From Cohaesibacter sp. (GTDB lineage: Bacteria > Pseudomonadota > Alphaproteobacteria > Rhizobiales > Cohaesibacteraceae), in the NCBI GenBank assembly GCA_025800105.1, contig JAOXSG010000290.1:1-46100 (forward strand): a DNA stretch of 46,100 nucleotides. The letters are read 5' to 3'. Positions 17,118 to 26,974 of this stretch are shown piece by piece. A model generated the notes under the pieces. The model did not search any database, was not told the origin of the DNA, and saw nothing but the letters and a program-made list of their open reading frames with translations. Every line of letters starts with the position of its first letter. Position 1 is the first letter of the stretch. The translations under genes and the position numbers were made by a program.

Positions 17118-18530
17118 ATGAATGCGACACGGGGTGGCCTGTCTTGTGATGTTTTGATTTTGGGTGCCGGGCCGGGCGGATATGCAGCGGCTATTCGTGC
17201 AGGGCAATTGGGTTTGACTGTGGTTTTGGTTGAAGGGGATAAGCCCGGTGGGACTTGTCTCAATGTTGGCTGTATTCCCTCGAAAGCCATGATCCATGTG
17301 GCGGACGAATTTTACAAAGCGACAGGCTTTGCCACATCGGGTGAAAGTGCGTTGGGCATTTCCCATTCCATGCCGCAGCTGGATTTGAAGCAATCTGTCA
17401 GCTGGAAGGATGGCATTGTTAAAAAGCTCAATATGGGCGTTGCCGGCCTGGTTAAAAAAGCGGGCGTTCACTTGCTTGCTGGGTGGGGCAAAATGCTGGA
17501 TGGCAAGACATGCGAAGTGCAAACTGACCAAGGCACCAAACTGGTCCATGCCGAGCATGTGATTTTGGCACCGGGGTCGGTGGCGGCAAGCTTGCCGTCT
17601 TTGCCGTTTGGCGGCTCTGTATTGTCGTCAAGCGAAGTTCTTGCCTTGGACGAGGTGCCGGGCAAGCTTGTTGTGGTGGGTGGTGGCTATATTGGTCTGG
17701 AATTGGGCACTGCTTTTGCCAAAATGGGATCGGACGTTTGCATCGTTGAATTTGCTGATCAGATCTTGCCCCAATATGACAAGGATATTGCCAAAGTGCT
17801 GGCAAACTCTCTGTCTGATTTGGGCGTTGAAATGGTGTTGCAGGCAAAGGCGCAAGGTCTGTCTGAAGATGGCAAGGCTTTGTTGATTGAAACAATTGAT
17901 GGTGAAGTCATTCAACGGGCCGCCGATAAAATATTGGTCACGGTTGGGCGCAAGCCTCGGATGGACGGTTGGGGTGCCAGCAATCTATATTTGGAGATGA
18001 ACGGGCCTTATATTCAGATTGATGATCAATGCCGCACATCCATGAGTGATGTTTTTGCCATTGGCGATGTGACGGGCGATCCGATGCTGGCCCATCGTGC
18101 CATTGCCCAAGGGGAAATGGTGGCGGAGATTATTGCCGGTAAAGCGCGCCGTTTTGATGCGGTTTGCATTCCGGCGGTTTGTTTTACCGATCCTGAAGTG
18201 GTGGTTACCGGTCTTTTGCCTCATCAAGCCAAAGAGCAGGGCTTTGAGAGTGTGGTTGGGACCTTTCCGTTCAAAGCCAATGGTCGGGCCATGACGATGG
18301 AAAGTGAGGCTGGCTTTGTGCGCATTGTGGCGCGTGCTGATACGCATCAGGTGCTTGGTATTCAGGCTGTTGGCAAAGGCGTTGCGGATTTGTCCTCCAG
18401 CTTTGCGCTTGCTTTGGAAATGGGAGCGGTGCTGGAAGATGTTGCAGCAACCATACATGCCCACCCAACCCAGTCAGAGGCCTTTCAGGAAGCTGCTCTT
18501 GCTGCTTTGGGCCATGCCTTGCATATATGA
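17118..18530 (+). CDS. lpd: Dihydrolipoyl dehydrogenase (E3)
   Basis: The 470-residue flavoprotein reoxidises the lipoyl groups of E2 with NAD. It has the FAD-binding GAGPGGYAAAIRAGQLG motif, the redox disulfide CLNVGC (Cys47/Cys52), a central NAD-binding GGGYIGLELG and the C-terminal HAHPTQSE catalytic His-Glu pair. The start at 17118 has a GGGGGGTG ribosome binding site and lies 13 bases after bkdB; an upstream in-frame ATG at 17010 lies within bkdB. It closes the bkd operon and is likely dedicated to that complex. Confidence 0.94.
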   Translation: MNATRGGLSCDVLILGAGPGGYAAAIRAGQLGLTVVLVEGDKPGGTCLNVGCIPSKAMIHVADEFYKATGFATSGESALGISHSMPQLDLKQSVSWKDGIVKKLNMGVAGLVKKAGVHLLAGWGKMLDGKTCEVQTDQGTKLVHAEHVILAPGSVAASLPSLPFGGSVLSSSEVLALDEVPGKLVVVGGGYIGLELGTAFAKMGSDVCIVEFADQILPQYDKDIAKVLANSLSDLGVEMVLQAKAQGLSEDGKALLIETIDGEVIQRAADKILVTVGRKPRMDGWGASNLYLEMNGPYIQIDDQCRTSMSDVFAIGDVTGDPMLAHRAIAQGEMVAEIIAGKARRFDAVCIPAVCFTDPEVVVTGLLPHQAKEQGFESVVGTFPFKANGRAMTMESEAGFVRIVARADTHQVLGIQAVGKGVADLSSSFALALEMGAVLEDVAATIHAHPTQSEAFQEAALAALGHALHI

Positions 18531-18580
18531 GCTGGAAATTTCTTTGAAAAATGCTCAAAAGAGAGAGGCAAGAGCAGTGA

Positions 18581-19315
18581 GTGATTGACGGATCATGCGC
18601 TCTCTTGCATATGGGCGGGATGAGATATCCAAAAACAGATCATCCCCCCAGCCTAACCCCGCCTTTGACGGATTATGCGCCGCCGACCGAGCCCTATTTG
18701 CAGGTGCTTTATGAGGATGAGTATCTTGTTGTCTTTGATAAGCCTGCGGGCTTGTTAAGCGTGCCGGGCAAGGCAGCCGAGCATTGGGATTGTCTGGAGC
18801 ATCGGGCAGGTGAGCGCTATGGCGTGGCCCGTATCGTGCATCGGCTGGATATGGATACATCAGGGGTGATGGTGTTGGCGCGCACTGCGGATGCTTTGCG
18901 CAATCTGGGGCGGCAATTTCAAAAGCGCAAAACGCGCAAGCGCTATGTGGCGCGGGTTTGGGGGCATATCAAAGAGGATGAGGGCCATATTGATTTGCCG
19001 CTCATTTGCGATTGGCCCAATCGTCCCAAGCAAATGGTGTGTTTTGAGCGCGGACGCTCCGCCCAGACCGATTGGCAGGTGATCGAGCGCAATGAGACGA
19101 GCACGCTTGTGCGGCTCTTTCCCATTACCGGACGCTCGCATCAATTGCGGGTGCATATGCTCCATCTTGGTCATGTGATCCTTGGAGACCGCTTTTATGC
19201 GCAAGGGGAGGCCTTGACTGCCTCAGATCGGCTTTGTTTGCATGCCGAGCATTTGGGGCTGATCCATCCTGCGAGCGGGGACTGGATGGATTTTACCTCT
19301 TCTATTTCCTTTTGA
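18581..19315 (+). CDS. rluA: RluA-family pseudouridine synthase
   Basis: The enzyme isomerises uridines in RNA; small single-domain relatives act on 23S rRNA U746 and tRNA U32. The catalytic Asp is in HRLDMDTSG, and the later GRSHQLRVHM motif is typical. There is no S4 domain, which fits RluA rather than RluC or RluD. The start is uncertain: GTG 18581 gives 244 residues, while ATG 18611 or 18620 would remove 10 or 13 residues that lie before the conserved fold. It follows lpd by 50 bases and may be read from the bkd transcript. Its stop sits in the TGAGCCTAG motif described below. Confidence 0.85.
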   Translation: MIDGSCALLHMGGMRYPKTDHPPSLTPPLTDYAPPTEPYLQVLYEDEYLVVFDKPAGLLSVPGKAAEHWDCLEHRAGERYGVARIVHRLDMDTSGVMVLARTADALRNLGRQFQKRKTRKRYVARVWGHIKEDEGHIDLPLICDWPNRPKQMVCFERGRSAQTDWQVIERNETSTLVRLFPITGRSHQLRVHMLHLGHVILGDRFYAQGEALTASDRLCLHAEHLGLIHPASGDWMDFTSSISF

Positions 19316-19321
19316 GCCTAG
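19313..19321. repeat. Solo terminus-like motif at the rluA stop
   Basis: TGAGCCTAG contains the TGA stop of rluA and a second in-frame stop (TGA GCC TAG). Only the nine-base core matches the inverted-repeat elements here; the bases before it do not. Confidence 0.4.
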
Positions 19322-19465
19322 AAGCTTCTTTTTTGTTTTTCGTCAGAAATTGGAATGCCTGTTCAAAATTCGAATCAGGCTGATTGGCCGCTTGTTTGTG
19401 ACAAAGTGCTTTGTTACACAATTGTGACACGGGCTATCGAGCATGCAATGGCTGGAGTTATGCGT

Positions 19466-20302
19466 ATGGCAGGGGCTTTCTCTCATTTGGAAATTGTGCT
19501 GATTGATGCAGCATTGGCGGCGGGTGCTGCCATTCTGGATATTTATGATCAGGAGATTGAGGTTCGCCATAAGGGAGATGACAGCCCGGTCACCAAGGCG
19601 GATGAAGCGGCAGAAGCCATTATTCTGGCAAAGCTGAAAAAAGCCGCGCCTGATATCCCGGTTGTTGCCGAGGAGCAGGTGGCCGCCGGTCATGTGCCGG
19701 AAATTGGTGATTGCTTTTTTCTGGTGGATCCCTTGGATGGGACGCGCGAATTTATTGCACGTAATGGCGAATTTACGGTCAATATTGCGCTGATCAAAGA
19801 CAATGTGCCTGTGCTTGGGGTGATTTATACCCCCGCCAAAGGCTGGTTGTTTTTTGGCGATGTTAGCGTGGGGGCCTATCGGGCCGAGGTGCTTGATCCG
19901 CGCAAGAGTATGGACATTACCAAAAAGAGCGATATGCAGGTTTACCAGACCTGCACGGGCCTTGTGATGGTTGGCAGTCGGTCTCATAAATCCAAAAGTG
20001 ATGCCGCTTTCGTGCGCCCCTATCAGATTGATAGCCGGGTTGCGATTGGATCCTCTTTGAAATTTTGCCTGTTGGCTTCGGGAGAAGCGGATTTATATCC
20101 TCGTTTTGGCCGGACCATGGAATGGGACATTGCCGCAGGGGATGCTATTTTGACCGCCGCTGGCGGTCAGGTGGTGGATCTGGAGGGCAAGCGCTTCCAA
20201 TATGGCAAGGTGATCAATGATGACGCGCCTTTTGCCAATGGATATTTCATTGCCGGAGCCGGAGTGGATCTGGCACCGGGGATTGCTTCTTTGAAAGAAT
20301 AA
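19466..20302 (+). CDS. cysQ: 3'(2'),5'-bisphosphate nucleotidase CysQ-like
   Basis: The enzyme removes a phosphate from 3'-phosphoadenosine 5'-phosphate, the by-product of sulfotransfer from PAPS; it belongs to the inositol-monophosphatase superfamily. Motifs are the lithium-sensitive phosphatase signatures VTKADEAAE, DPLDGTREFI and WDIAAGDAIL. ATG 19466 (MAGAFSHLEI) is preferred because GGAG lies eight bases upstream and the 278-residue length suits the family; ATGs at 19448 and 19355 are in frame but add residues with no family counterpart. It converges on the EamA gene, 23 bases away. Confidence 0.87.
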   Translation: MAGAFSHLEIVLIDAALAAGAAILDIYDQEIEVRHKGDDSPVTKADEAAEAIILAKLKKAAPDIPVVAEEQVAAGHVPEIGDCFFLVDPLDGTREFIARNGEFTVNIALIKDNVPVLGVIYTPAKGWLFFGDVSVGAYRAEVLDPRKSMDITKKSDMQVYQTCTGLVMVGSRSHKSKSDAAFVRPYQIDSRVAIGSSLKFCLLASGEADLYPRFGRTMEWDIAAGDAILTAAGGQVVDLEGKRFQYGKVINDDAPFANGYFIAGAGVDLAPGIASLKE

Positions 20303-20325
20303 GCGGGTCTGTTTTGCTGGACTTC

Positions 20326-21372
20326 TCATTCTTTTTTGGATTGTTGCGCCTGCTTTTGGGCTTTTTGATCCATATGAGAGAAGAGCACAATGCCGGATAA
20401 GACGACCAAGGTGCCAATGGCCTCATAAGGGCCGAAGGCTTCTCCCAAAATGAAGATGGCCATGATGGTGGTGAAAAGAGGACTGAGATTGCCCAGCATC
20501 CCCACCATTTGCGGACCTATGCGGTTGAGCGCTTCATTGAGCATGTAAGCGGGGATGACCGTTGAGAAAATTGCAATCAATGCGACATAGAAGCCGATCT
20601 CGTTATTCACCCAGATATTTTGAAGCGGATGCAGCAGAGCGAAATGCACCAATGTTGCGATGGCGGCGGCGCTCATGCCAAATGAGGTGAAAAGGCGGCT
20701 GCCCATTTTGGTGATCAATTCTTTGGCCAGAAGTTGATATAATGCGAAGGATATGGCCGATCCCAGAACAAACAGCGCGCCGATGGTGAGATCGGGATTG
20801 TTTTGGCTGGAAGAGGAGGAAAAGAGAATGGCCAATCCGGCATAGGAAATGGCAAAGGACAGGATCGTCCATTTGGTCAATGGGTGTTTGAAGAATAAAG
20901 CCCCGAACAAGACGACAAATAATGGATAGGTGAAGAGAATGAGCCGTTCCATTTGTGCGGTGAGATATTTCAGGCCGGAAAAATCCAGAAAACTGGCACA
21001 ATAATAGCCTAAAATGCCGATCAATCCGGTCTTAATCAACAATCCGGGCGAGAGCAACGTGCGTCTTGCTGGTTCTTTTTGCAGCAATCGCAATCCGGTG
21101 ATCAAAAAGAAGGGCAGGGCAATGGACATGCGCAAAGCCAGCATTGTCTCGACCGGCAAGTCCCCAGCTGCATAGGCCAGTTTGGCGAAAATGGCTTTGG
21201 TTGAAAAAAGCAGCGATCCAATGGCCGCCAAAGCAATGCCAATCCATAGATTTTGCGATGGGGAAGGCATGTCGTGAGTTTGATCAGCCTCATTGGGCTG
21301 TGATGGGTGGCGATTGCTTGTCATGACATAATCTTGGGGGAAGACAGAATACAGGAAAATTCTATCCTGCAT
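20326..21372 (-). CDS. EamA/DMT-superfamily membrane transporter
   Basis: The product is up to 348 residues with ten predicted membrane helices beginning near residue 43 (IGIALAAIGSLLFSTKAIFA), arranged as two EamA repeats. The N-terminal 40 residues are polar, and the start is unsure: in-frame ATGs at 21324 and 21270 are also possible, and none has a clear ribosome binding site. The C-terminus is Lys/Gln-rich. The substrate is unknown. It is unrelated in detail to the EamA protein at 3460. Confidence 0.8.
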   Translation of the reverse strand: MQDRIFLYSVFPQDYVMTSNRHPSQPNEADQTHDMPSPSQNLWIGIALAAIGSLLFSTKAIFAKLAYAAGDLPVETMLALRMSIALPFFLITGLRLLQKEPARRTLLSPGLLIKTGLIGILGYYCASFLDFSGLKYLTAQMERLILFTYPLFVVLFGALFFKHPLTKWTILSFAISYAGLAILFSSSSSQNNPDLTIGALFVLGSAISFALYQLLAKELITKMGSRLFTSFGMSAAAIATLVHFALLHPLQNIWVNNEIGFYVALIAIFSTVIPAYMLNEALNRIGPQMVGMLGNLSPLFTTIMAIFILGEAFGPYEAIGTLVVLSGIVLFSHMDQKAQKQAQQSKKE

Positions 21373-21549
21373 TTTGGCATCAGGTAGGCTTATGTCCTCA
21401 CCATATCAGCTCACTTTGATCTTGACCAGCTTGTGTTTGGTGCGTGTTTTTGTGGGTGCATTTTGTAAACTATCCTCTAGTTTGATGGTTTTCTCTCTTT
21501 GAATATAGATTAAATTATTGAAAAATTTTGTTTTTAAAAATTTATTGCG

Positions 21550-21595
21550 AATGCTTCTTAAAAGCGTTTGACAGGAGTGGGTGAACTGCTAAGTT
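21550..21595 (+). promoter_or_regulatory. Candidate sit promoter with overlapping Fur-family-like operator
   Basis: A 19-bp imperfect palindrome, AATGCTTCTTAAAAGCGTT (21550-21568), runs into a perfect -35 TTGACA (21568-21573). A weak -10 TAAGTT (21590-21595) follows after 16 bases. Nineteen bases is the usual Fur-family box length. A Mn- or Fe-responsive repressor such as Mur or Fur here would fit the downstream importer. Confidence 0.45.
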
Positions 21596-21641
21596 AAGCT
21601 CAGGTTGTGGGTTTGGTTGATTTTGGTATTGGGAGCTTTTT

Positions 21642-22544
21642 ATGAGCTGGTTGACGTCCGCTGTTAAACATATGGCACTTGTTGCAGGTTTGAGCCTGTC
21701 TTTGGGTGGGGCTGCGCTTGCTGATGATAAGTTCAAAGTGGTGACGACTTTCACTGTCTTTGCGGATATGGCGCGCAACGTGGCAGGAGATGCGGCACTT
21801 GTTGACTCGATCACCAAACCCGGCGCGGAAATTCATAATTATCAGCCCACACCACGCGATATTTTGCGGGCGCAAGATGCGGATTTGATCCTTTGGAATG
21901 GCTTGAATCTGGAGCTTTGGTTTGAGCGCTTTTTTGCTAATCTCTCGGATGTGCCAAGTGTGATTGTAACGCAAGGCATTGAGCCAATGGGCATTGGCTC
22001 CGGTCCCTATCAGGGCAAGCCAAATCCTCATGCCTGGATGTCGCCAAGCGATGGGTTGATTTATGTTGAGAATATCCGCAAAGCTTTGGTCAAGCATGAC
22101 CCTGACAATGCTGATATTTATAACGCCAATGCAAAGGCTTATAGTGAGCAGCTCAAAGCCGTGATTGAGCCGATCCGGGCCAGCCTTTCAAAAATTTCGG
22201 ATGAGAAAAAATGGCTTGTGACCAGTGAAGGGGCCTTTAGCTATCTGGCGCGGGATTTTGGTCTGAAAGAATTGTATTTGTGGCCGATTAATGCCGATCA
22301 GCAAGGCACCCCAAAACAGGTGCGCCGGGTGATTGATACGGTGCGCGCGCAAAATATTCCGGTGGTTTTTTCTGAAAGCACGGTCTCTGACAAAAGTGCG
22401 CGGCAGGTGGCCGAAGAAACCGGTGCCAAATATGGCGGGATTTTATATGTCGATTCCCTGTCAGAGGCTGATGGTCCTGTGCCGACTTATCTGGACCTTT
22501 TGAAGGTGACCACACAAACCATTGCCAAAGGTTTGGTGGATTAG
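21642..22544 (+). CDS. sitA: Metal ABC transporter, substrate-binding protein (Mn/Fe type)
   Basis: The 300-residue periplasmic binding protein has a signal peptide (about 1-27, ending LGGAALADD). It is a cluster A-I (ZnuA/PsaA) binding protein, and the metal ligands can be read as His in [11 protein letters not shown], His in NPHAWMSP, Glu in TSEGAFSY and Asp in LYVDSLSE. The His-His-Glu-Asp set and the lack of a His-rich loop point to Mn(II)/Fe(II) rather than Zn. It is the first gene of a four-gene import operon, separated by one base from the ATPase gene. Confidence 0.9.
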   Translation: MSWLTSAVKHMALVAGLSLSLGGAALADDKFKVVTTFTVFADMARNVAGDAALVDSITKPGAEIHNYQPTPRDILRAQDADLILWNGLNLELWFERFFANLSDVPSVIVTQGIEPMGIGSGPYQGKPNPHAWMSPSDGLIYVENIRKALVKHDPDNADIYNANAKAYSEQLKAVIEPIRASLSKISDEKKWLVTSEGAFSYLARDFGLKELYLWPINADQQGTPKQVRRVIDTVRAQNIPVVFSESTVSDKSARQVAEETGAKYGGILYVDSLSEADGPVPTYLDLLKVTTQTIAKGLVD

Positions 22545-22545
22545 G

Positions 22546-23451
22546 ATGATGTTGAAATCTCCCTCTGACCCCAGTTTTTCTGATGATGTGCCGGGACTTG
22601 TGGCTGACAATATCACTGTGACTTACCGCAATGGCCATACGGCCTTGCGGCAAGCCAGTTTTAGCATTCCCCAAGGCTCCATCACTGCCCTTGTGGGGGT
22701 GAATGGCTCTGGCAAATCCACCTTGTTTAAATCCCTCATGGGCTTTGTGCCATTGGCGCAAGGCTCTGTTTCTATTTTGGGTATGAGCGGTGCGCAGGCC
22801 TTAAAGCGCAATCTGGTTGCTTATGTGCCTCAGGCCGAAGAGGTGGATTGGAATTTTCCGGTTTTGGTGGAAGATGTGGTGATGATGGGGCGCTATGGCC
22901 ATATGGGTTGGTTGCGGCTTCCTTCAAAGCTGGATCATCAAAAGGTGGATGAGGCACTGGCGCGGGTCAATATGTCTGACTATCGCAAGCGCCAGATTGG
23001 TGAATTGTCGGGCGGGCAGAAGAAGCGGGTTTTCCTTGCGCGGGCCTTGGCGCAGGAAGGCAAAGTGATTTTGCTTGATGAGCCTTTTACCGGCGTTGAT
23101 GTGAAAACAGAGGATCAAATCACGGCTCTTTTGCGAGACTTGCGCAGTGAGGGTCATGTGATGTTGGTCTCTACCCATAATTTGGGTTCGGTGCCGGAAT
23201 TTTGTGACAGAACGGTTTTGATCAATCGCACGGTTCTGGATGCAGGATTGACAAAGGAAGTCTTTACGCAAGCCAATTTGGAAAAAACCTTTGGCGGGGT
23301 GTTGCGTCATTTCATTTTGGGCGGGTCCGATTTGCATGATGATGATGACAGCCGTCAAGTGACTGTGATCAGCGATGACGAGCGCCCCTTTGTGGTCTAT
23401 GGGGAAGCGAAACAAGAGGGGTCATCTTCGAAGGAGCAAGGGCATGATTGA
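22546..23451 (+). CDS. sitB: Metal ABC transporter, ATP-binding protein
   Basis: This cytoplasmic ATPase powers metal import. It has Walker [10 protein letters not shown], the Q-loop [10 protein letters not shown], signature LSGGQKKR, Walker [13 protein letters not shown] and the switch His in VSTHN. The C-terminal 40 residues are acidic and His/Asp-rich. ATG 22546 (MMLKSPSDP) directly follows the sitA stop, with an AGG nearby; an upstream in-frame ATG inside sitA is unlikely. Its last eight bases overlap sitC. Confidence 0.92.
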   Translation: MMLKSPSDPSFSDDVPGLVADNITVTYRNGHTALRQASFSIPQGSITALVGVNGSGKSTLFKSLMGFVPLAQGSVSILGMSGAQALKRNLVAYVPQAEEVDWNFPVLVEDVVMMGRYGHMGWLRLPSKLDHQKVDEALARVNMSDYRKRQIGELSGGQKKRVFLARALAQEGKVILLDEPFTGVDVKTEDQITALLRDLRSEGHVMLVSTHNLGSVPEFCDRTVLINRTVLDAGLTKEVFTQANLEKTFGGVLRHFILGGSDLHDDDDSRQVTVISDDERPFVVYGEAKQEGSSSKEQGHD

Positions 23452-24322
23452 TCTCTTGCTTGAGCCTTTTGCCTATCGTTACATGGTCAATGCCATGGTG
23501 ATTAGCGCTTTGGTGGGAACGATCTGCGCTTTTCTCTCTGCTTATTTGATGCTGAAAGGCTGGTCCTTGATTGGGGATGCCTTGTCCCATTCCATCGTGC
23601 CCGGCGTTGCGGGGGCTTATATGTTGGGATTGCCTTTTTCTCTTGGGGCTTTTCTGGCCGGGGGCTTGGCGGCTCTTTCCATGCTGTTTCTCAATCAGCG
23701 CACCAAATTGCGCGAAGATGCGATTATCGGGCTGATCTATACATCCTTTTTTGGCATGGGTTTGTTTTTGGTGTCTCTATCGCCGGCTTCGGTTAATATT
23801 CAGACCATTGTGCTGGGCAATATTTTGGCCATCACCAAAAGCGATAGTTTGCAGCTTTTGATCATTGGTGGCGTGACGCTGGCCATTTTGCTTTTGAAAT
23901 GGAAAGATCTGATGGTGGCTTTCTTTGATGAAAGCCATGCCCGTTCTATTGGCTTGAACCCCGATCTTTTGAAAATTCTGTTCTTTACCCTGCTTAGTGC
24001 CTCCACGGTTGCGGCTTTGCAGACGGTTGGGGCATTCTTGGTGATTGCCATGGTGGTGACGCCCGGTGCTACGGCTTATTTGTTGTGTGATCGTTTTGCG
24101 CGTTTGATTGCTGTTGCGGTTGGAATTGGGGCAGGGACCGGGTTTTTTGGGGCTTATATCAGCTATTTTCTGGATGGCGCGACGGGGGGCATCATTGTGG
24201 TGCTGCAAACCCTGATCTTTCTGCTCACTTTTGTCTTTGCGCCAAAGCATGGTTTGCTGGCCTCGCGTCAAAAGGCCAAAGCGTCTCTTTTGGCTCATAG
24301 CCATGAACAGGAAGGGGCGTAA
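23444..24322 (+). CDS. sitC: Metal ABC transporter, permease
   Basis: The 292-residue ABC-3 family permease has about eight hydrophobic segments, starting with [21 protein letters not shown]. The start at 23444 overlaps the end of sitB (ATGATTGA) and is preceded by GGAGCAAGG. The ABC-3 signature ([21 protein letters not shown]) is seen near residues 45-65. It pairs with the next permease to form the channel. Confidence 0.92.
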   Translation: MIDLLLEPFAYRYMVNAMVISALVGTICAFLSAYLMLKGWSLIGDALSHSIVPGVAGAYMLGLPFSLGAFLAGGLAALSMLFLNQRTKLREDAIIGLIYTSFFGMGLFLVSLSPASVNIQTIVLGNILAITKSDSLQLLIIGGVTLAILLLKWKDLMVAFFDESHARSIGLNPDLLKILFFTLLSASTVAALQTVGAFLVIAMVVTPGATAYLLCDRFARLIAVAVGIGAGTGFFGAYISYFLDGATGGIIVVLQTLIFLLTFVFAPKHGLLASRQKAKASLLAHSHEQEGA

Positions 24323-24327
24323 TCGTG

Positions 24328-25182
24328 ATGAGCGAATTTTTTGATCTTTTGCTGTTTCCCTTTCAATTTGCTTTCCTGCAAAAAGCCTATCTGGTTGTCT
24401 TTTTGGTCAGCCTGCCTATGGCTTTGCTGTCATGTTATGTGGTGCTCAAGGGCTGGTCTTTGATGGGGGATGCGATTGCGCATGCGGTCTTTCCCGGTGT
24501 GGTGATTGCCTATATTCTGAACCTTCCCTTTTTGATCGGAGCGTTTGCGGCGGGTATGTTCTGTGCCATTTCAACCGGTTTTTTGAAAGAAAATAGCCGG
24601 GTGAAGGAAGATACGATCTTGGGCATTGTGTTTTCTGGCATGTTTGCCTTTGGCCTTGTGCTCTATTTGAAAATTGAGACAGATGTGCATCTGGATCATA
24701 TTCTCTATGGCAATATGCTGGGTGTTTCAGCCTCTGATCTGTTGCAAGCGGGGGTGATTGGCAGTGTATGTGCCGGGTTTGTGTTGATCAAACGGTTGGA
24801 TTTGTTGGCGCTGTCTTTTGATGAGCAACATGCAAAGGCGATTGGGTTGCCGGTGCGCTGGCTGCATTATGGCTTGTTGGCGGCTCTTTCTCTCTCGGTC
24901 GTGGGGGCTTTGTCGAGCGTTGGCCTGATCTTGTCCATTGCCTATTTGATTGCGCCGGGGGCGATTGCCTTTTTGTTCACGCGCACCTTTCGCTCCATGT
25001 TGCTGATTGCGTCTCTTGTGGCTGTGGGATGCAGTCTTGCCGGGGTATATCTGAGTGTCTGGATTGACAGCGCCCCTGCACCGACCATTGTTTTGCTGAT
25101 GAGCCTTTTGTTTGTCTTTGCCTTCATTCGGGCGATACAAAAAACCAAGGCTGTCAGTGCAACTATGGTGGATGGGGCCTGA
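24328..25182 (+). CDS. sitD: Metal ABC transporter, second permease
   Basis: The 284-residue ABC-3 family permease is homologous to its neighbour (GWSLMGDAIAHAVFPGVVIAY). GGAAGGGG lies upstream of ATG 24328; GTG 24325 is an alternative. It completes a sitABCD set with two different permeases, as in enterobacterial and rhizobial Mn/Fe importers. The stop TGA lies in a TGAGCCTAG motif, and the last codons resemble the terminus of the inverted-repeat element family. Confidence 0.92.
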   Translation: MSEFFDLLLFPFQFAFLQKAYLVVFLVSLPMALLSCYVVLKGWSLMGDAIAHAVFPGVVIAYILNLPFLIGAFAAGMFCAISTGFLKENSRVKEDTILGIVFSGMFAFGLVLYLKIETDVHLDHILYGNMLGVSASDLLQAGVIGSVCAGFVLIKRLDLLALSFDEQHAKAIGLPVRWLHYGLLAALSLSVVGALSSVGLILSIAYLIAPGAIAFLFTRTFRSMLLIASLVAVGCSLAGVYLSVWIDSAPAPTIVLLMSLLFVFAFIRAIQKTKAVSATMVDGA

Positions 25183-25189
25183 GCCTAGT
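25173..25189 (+). repeat. Terminus-like remnant at the end of sitD
   Basis: Seventeen bases ending in CCTGAGCCTA match the right end of copy B at 15 of 17 positions. They include the sitD stop codon and a second in-frame TAG. Confidence 0.5.
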
Positions 25190-25267
25190 TCTTTTTGGTG
25201 ATTTGAGCTTCTTTGATCCTCTGTCTAGATTTGTCTTTGTGATTTGAGAGAAGGCATTTGAGATCTT

Positions 25268-25279
25268 CTCACATGTGAG
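25268..25279. promoter_or_regulatory. 12-bp perfect palindrome before the alcohol dehydrogenase gene
   Basis: CTCACATGTGAG is a perfect palindrome lying immediately before the ribosome binding site (GGGAGAG) of the downstream gene. It may be an operator or may simply fold at the start of the message. Confidence 0.3.
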
Positions 25280-25288
25280 GGAGAGATA

Positions 25289-26461
25289 ATGTCTGGAACT
25301 GGATCGGGTGGCTTTAGTTTTCACAGCACCAAAGCGATTGTCTGTGAGCCGAATGTTGTCGAAGGATTGGGCGCGCGCTTGGTGTCTGATTTTGGCAAGG
25401 TGTTTCAGATTGTAACGGATAAAGGGCTTGTTGCTGCGGGATTGGTGGAACCGCTTTGCCAGTCGATTGTTGAGGCTGGTGGCACTTATGTGATTTTTGA
25501 TGAAGTTGTCGCCGATCCTCCCGCAGATCTTGTGTTGAAAGCCAAAGCTCAGGCGCGCGAGCATAGCGTTGATGCGGTTCTTGGTTTGGGTGGTGGGTCT
25601 TCGCTGGATGTGGCCAAGCTTTCGGCGCTTTTGGCAAAAAGTGAAGAAGAGCTGGACGATATTTATGGTGTGGGGATGGTTAAGGGAGAGCGCTTGCCGC
25701 TTGTGCTTCTTCCCACCACTGCGGGCACTGGGTCTGAAGTGACGCCGATTTCCATTATCACAGTGGGCGAGACTGAGAAAAAAGGCGTGGTGTCGCCGGT
25801 TTTGTTGCCTGATCTTGCGGTGTTGGATGCGGCCCTTACGCTTGGCTTGCCTGCTCATGTGACAGCGGCAACAGGCATTGATGCCATGGTTCATGCGATT
25901 GAAGCCTACACATCCGCCTCAGCCAATAACAATCCGATCTCAAAGGTGCTGGCGCAGCAGGCTTTGCTGTTATTGGGAGCCAATATTGAGGCGGCGGTCA
26001 AGGATGGAAGCGATTTGCACGTGCGCTCTGATATGTTGCTTGGTTCGCTGTTGGCCGGGCAGGCCTTTGCTAACAGTCCGGTTGCTGCGGTTCATGCGCT
26101 CGCTTATCCCATAGGGGGGATTTTTCATGTGCCCCATGGTCTGTCCAATGCTTTGGTTTTACCCCATGTGATGCGGTTTAATATGCCCGTTTGCGGGGCC
26201 GATTATGCGGCTTTGGCACCTTTGATTTTTGCCAATTTGGCGCAGGTTCCAGAAGAGCGCCGGTGTGAAGCCCTGATTGATCGCTTGGCCGCTTTGGCGC
26301 AGGATTTAGGCTTGGAAACGCGCTTGCGCGAGGTTGGCATTGGGCAAGAGGATTTGCCACGTATGGCAAAAGACGCCATGCTACAGACGCGCCTCTTGGT
26401 CAATAATCCAAGAGCAGTGAGCGAGGCGGATGCATTGGCGATTTATCAGGCCGCTTGGTAG
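25289..26461 (+). CDS. Iron-containing alcohol dehydrogenase
   Basis: This 390-residue cytoplasmic group III NAD(P)-dependent alcohol dehydrogenase has the nucleotide-binding GGGSSLDVAK and the substrate-side LPTTAGTGSEVTP. The metal-binding residues sit in the segment ATGIDAMVHAIEAY (Asp and His) and in HALAYPIGGIFHVPHG (two His). Its substrate cannot be told from sequence. ATG 25289 follows GAGGGAGAGATA. It is monocistronic. Confidence 0.9.
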   Translation: MSGTGSGGFSFHSTKAIVCEPNVVEGLGARLVSDFGKVFQIVTDKGLVAAGLVEPLCQSIVEAGGTYVIFDEVVADPPADLVLKAKAQAREHSVDAVLGLGGGSSLDVAKLSALLAKSEEELDDIYGVGMVKGERLPLVLLPTTAGTGSEVTPISIITVGETEKKGVVSPVLLPDLAVLDAALTLGLPAHVTAATGIDAMVHAIEAYTSASANNNPISKVLAQQALLLLGANIEAAVKDGSDLHVRSDMLLGSLLAGQAFANSPVAAVHALAYPIGGIFHVPHGLSNALVLPHVMRFNMPVCGADYAALAPLIFANLAQVPEERRCEALIDRLAALAQDLGLETRLREVGIGQEDLPRMAKDAMLQTRLLVNNPRAVSEADALAIYQAAW

Positions 26462-26485
26462 AAATTTGATTTCATACCGTTAGTA

Positions 26486-26935
26486 TTATTGTCGTTTTAG
26501 CTTGACGATTGCCTCATGCAGGCTGGAGAGAAATCGTGATCGATCCTGTTTGGAAAAGGGGGCAGGGCCGCCTGTGACTTCGCCCCATTCGCGCAAATCG
26601 GCCATAAGATTGCGGGTGGCAACCGCATTGCCGATGGAACTTTCGGTAAAGGCTTTGCCGGTTGGGGCCAGCACATGGGCCTGTTTCTCTATGCAGCGCT
26701 GGGCTAATAAAATATCCGCTGTGATGACAATGGCATGTGGGTGGCATTGCTCTGCAATATAATCGTCGGCCCTGTCTGCACCGTCTTCGACTTTGATAAA
26801 GCGAATGGGCAGGTCACGCGGAAAGCGCATCCATTGATTGGCGACTAGAAGGATCGGGACATCGTGCCTTTCTGCCACTTTATAGATTTCTTCTTTCACC
26901 GGGCAGGCATCGGCATCGACATAAATTTCCAGCAT
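26486..26935 (-). CDS. UPF0178 (YaiI/YqxD family) protein
   Basis: The 149-residue cytoplasmic protein is homologous to E. coli YaiI. It starts [18 protein letters not shown], with the conserved Asp pair of a PIN/NYN-like nuclease fold, and contains DRADDYI and the conserved TGGPAPF stretch near the C-terminus. The biochemical role of the family is not established. It converges on the alcohol dehydrogenase gene 24 bases away; its promoter region adjoins copy B of the inverted-repeat element. Confidence 0.88.
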   Translation of the reverse strand: MLEIYVDADACPVKEEIYKVAERHDVPILLVANQWMRFPRDLPIRFIKVEDGADRADDYIAEQCHPHAIVITADILLAQRCIEKQAHVLAPTGKAFTESSIGNAVATRNLMADLREWGEVTGGPAPFSKQDRSRFLSSLHEAIVKLKRQ

Positions 26936-26974
26936 GAACTTTGGGTTTCCGGCTTGATGAGGTGGAGCCGATCA

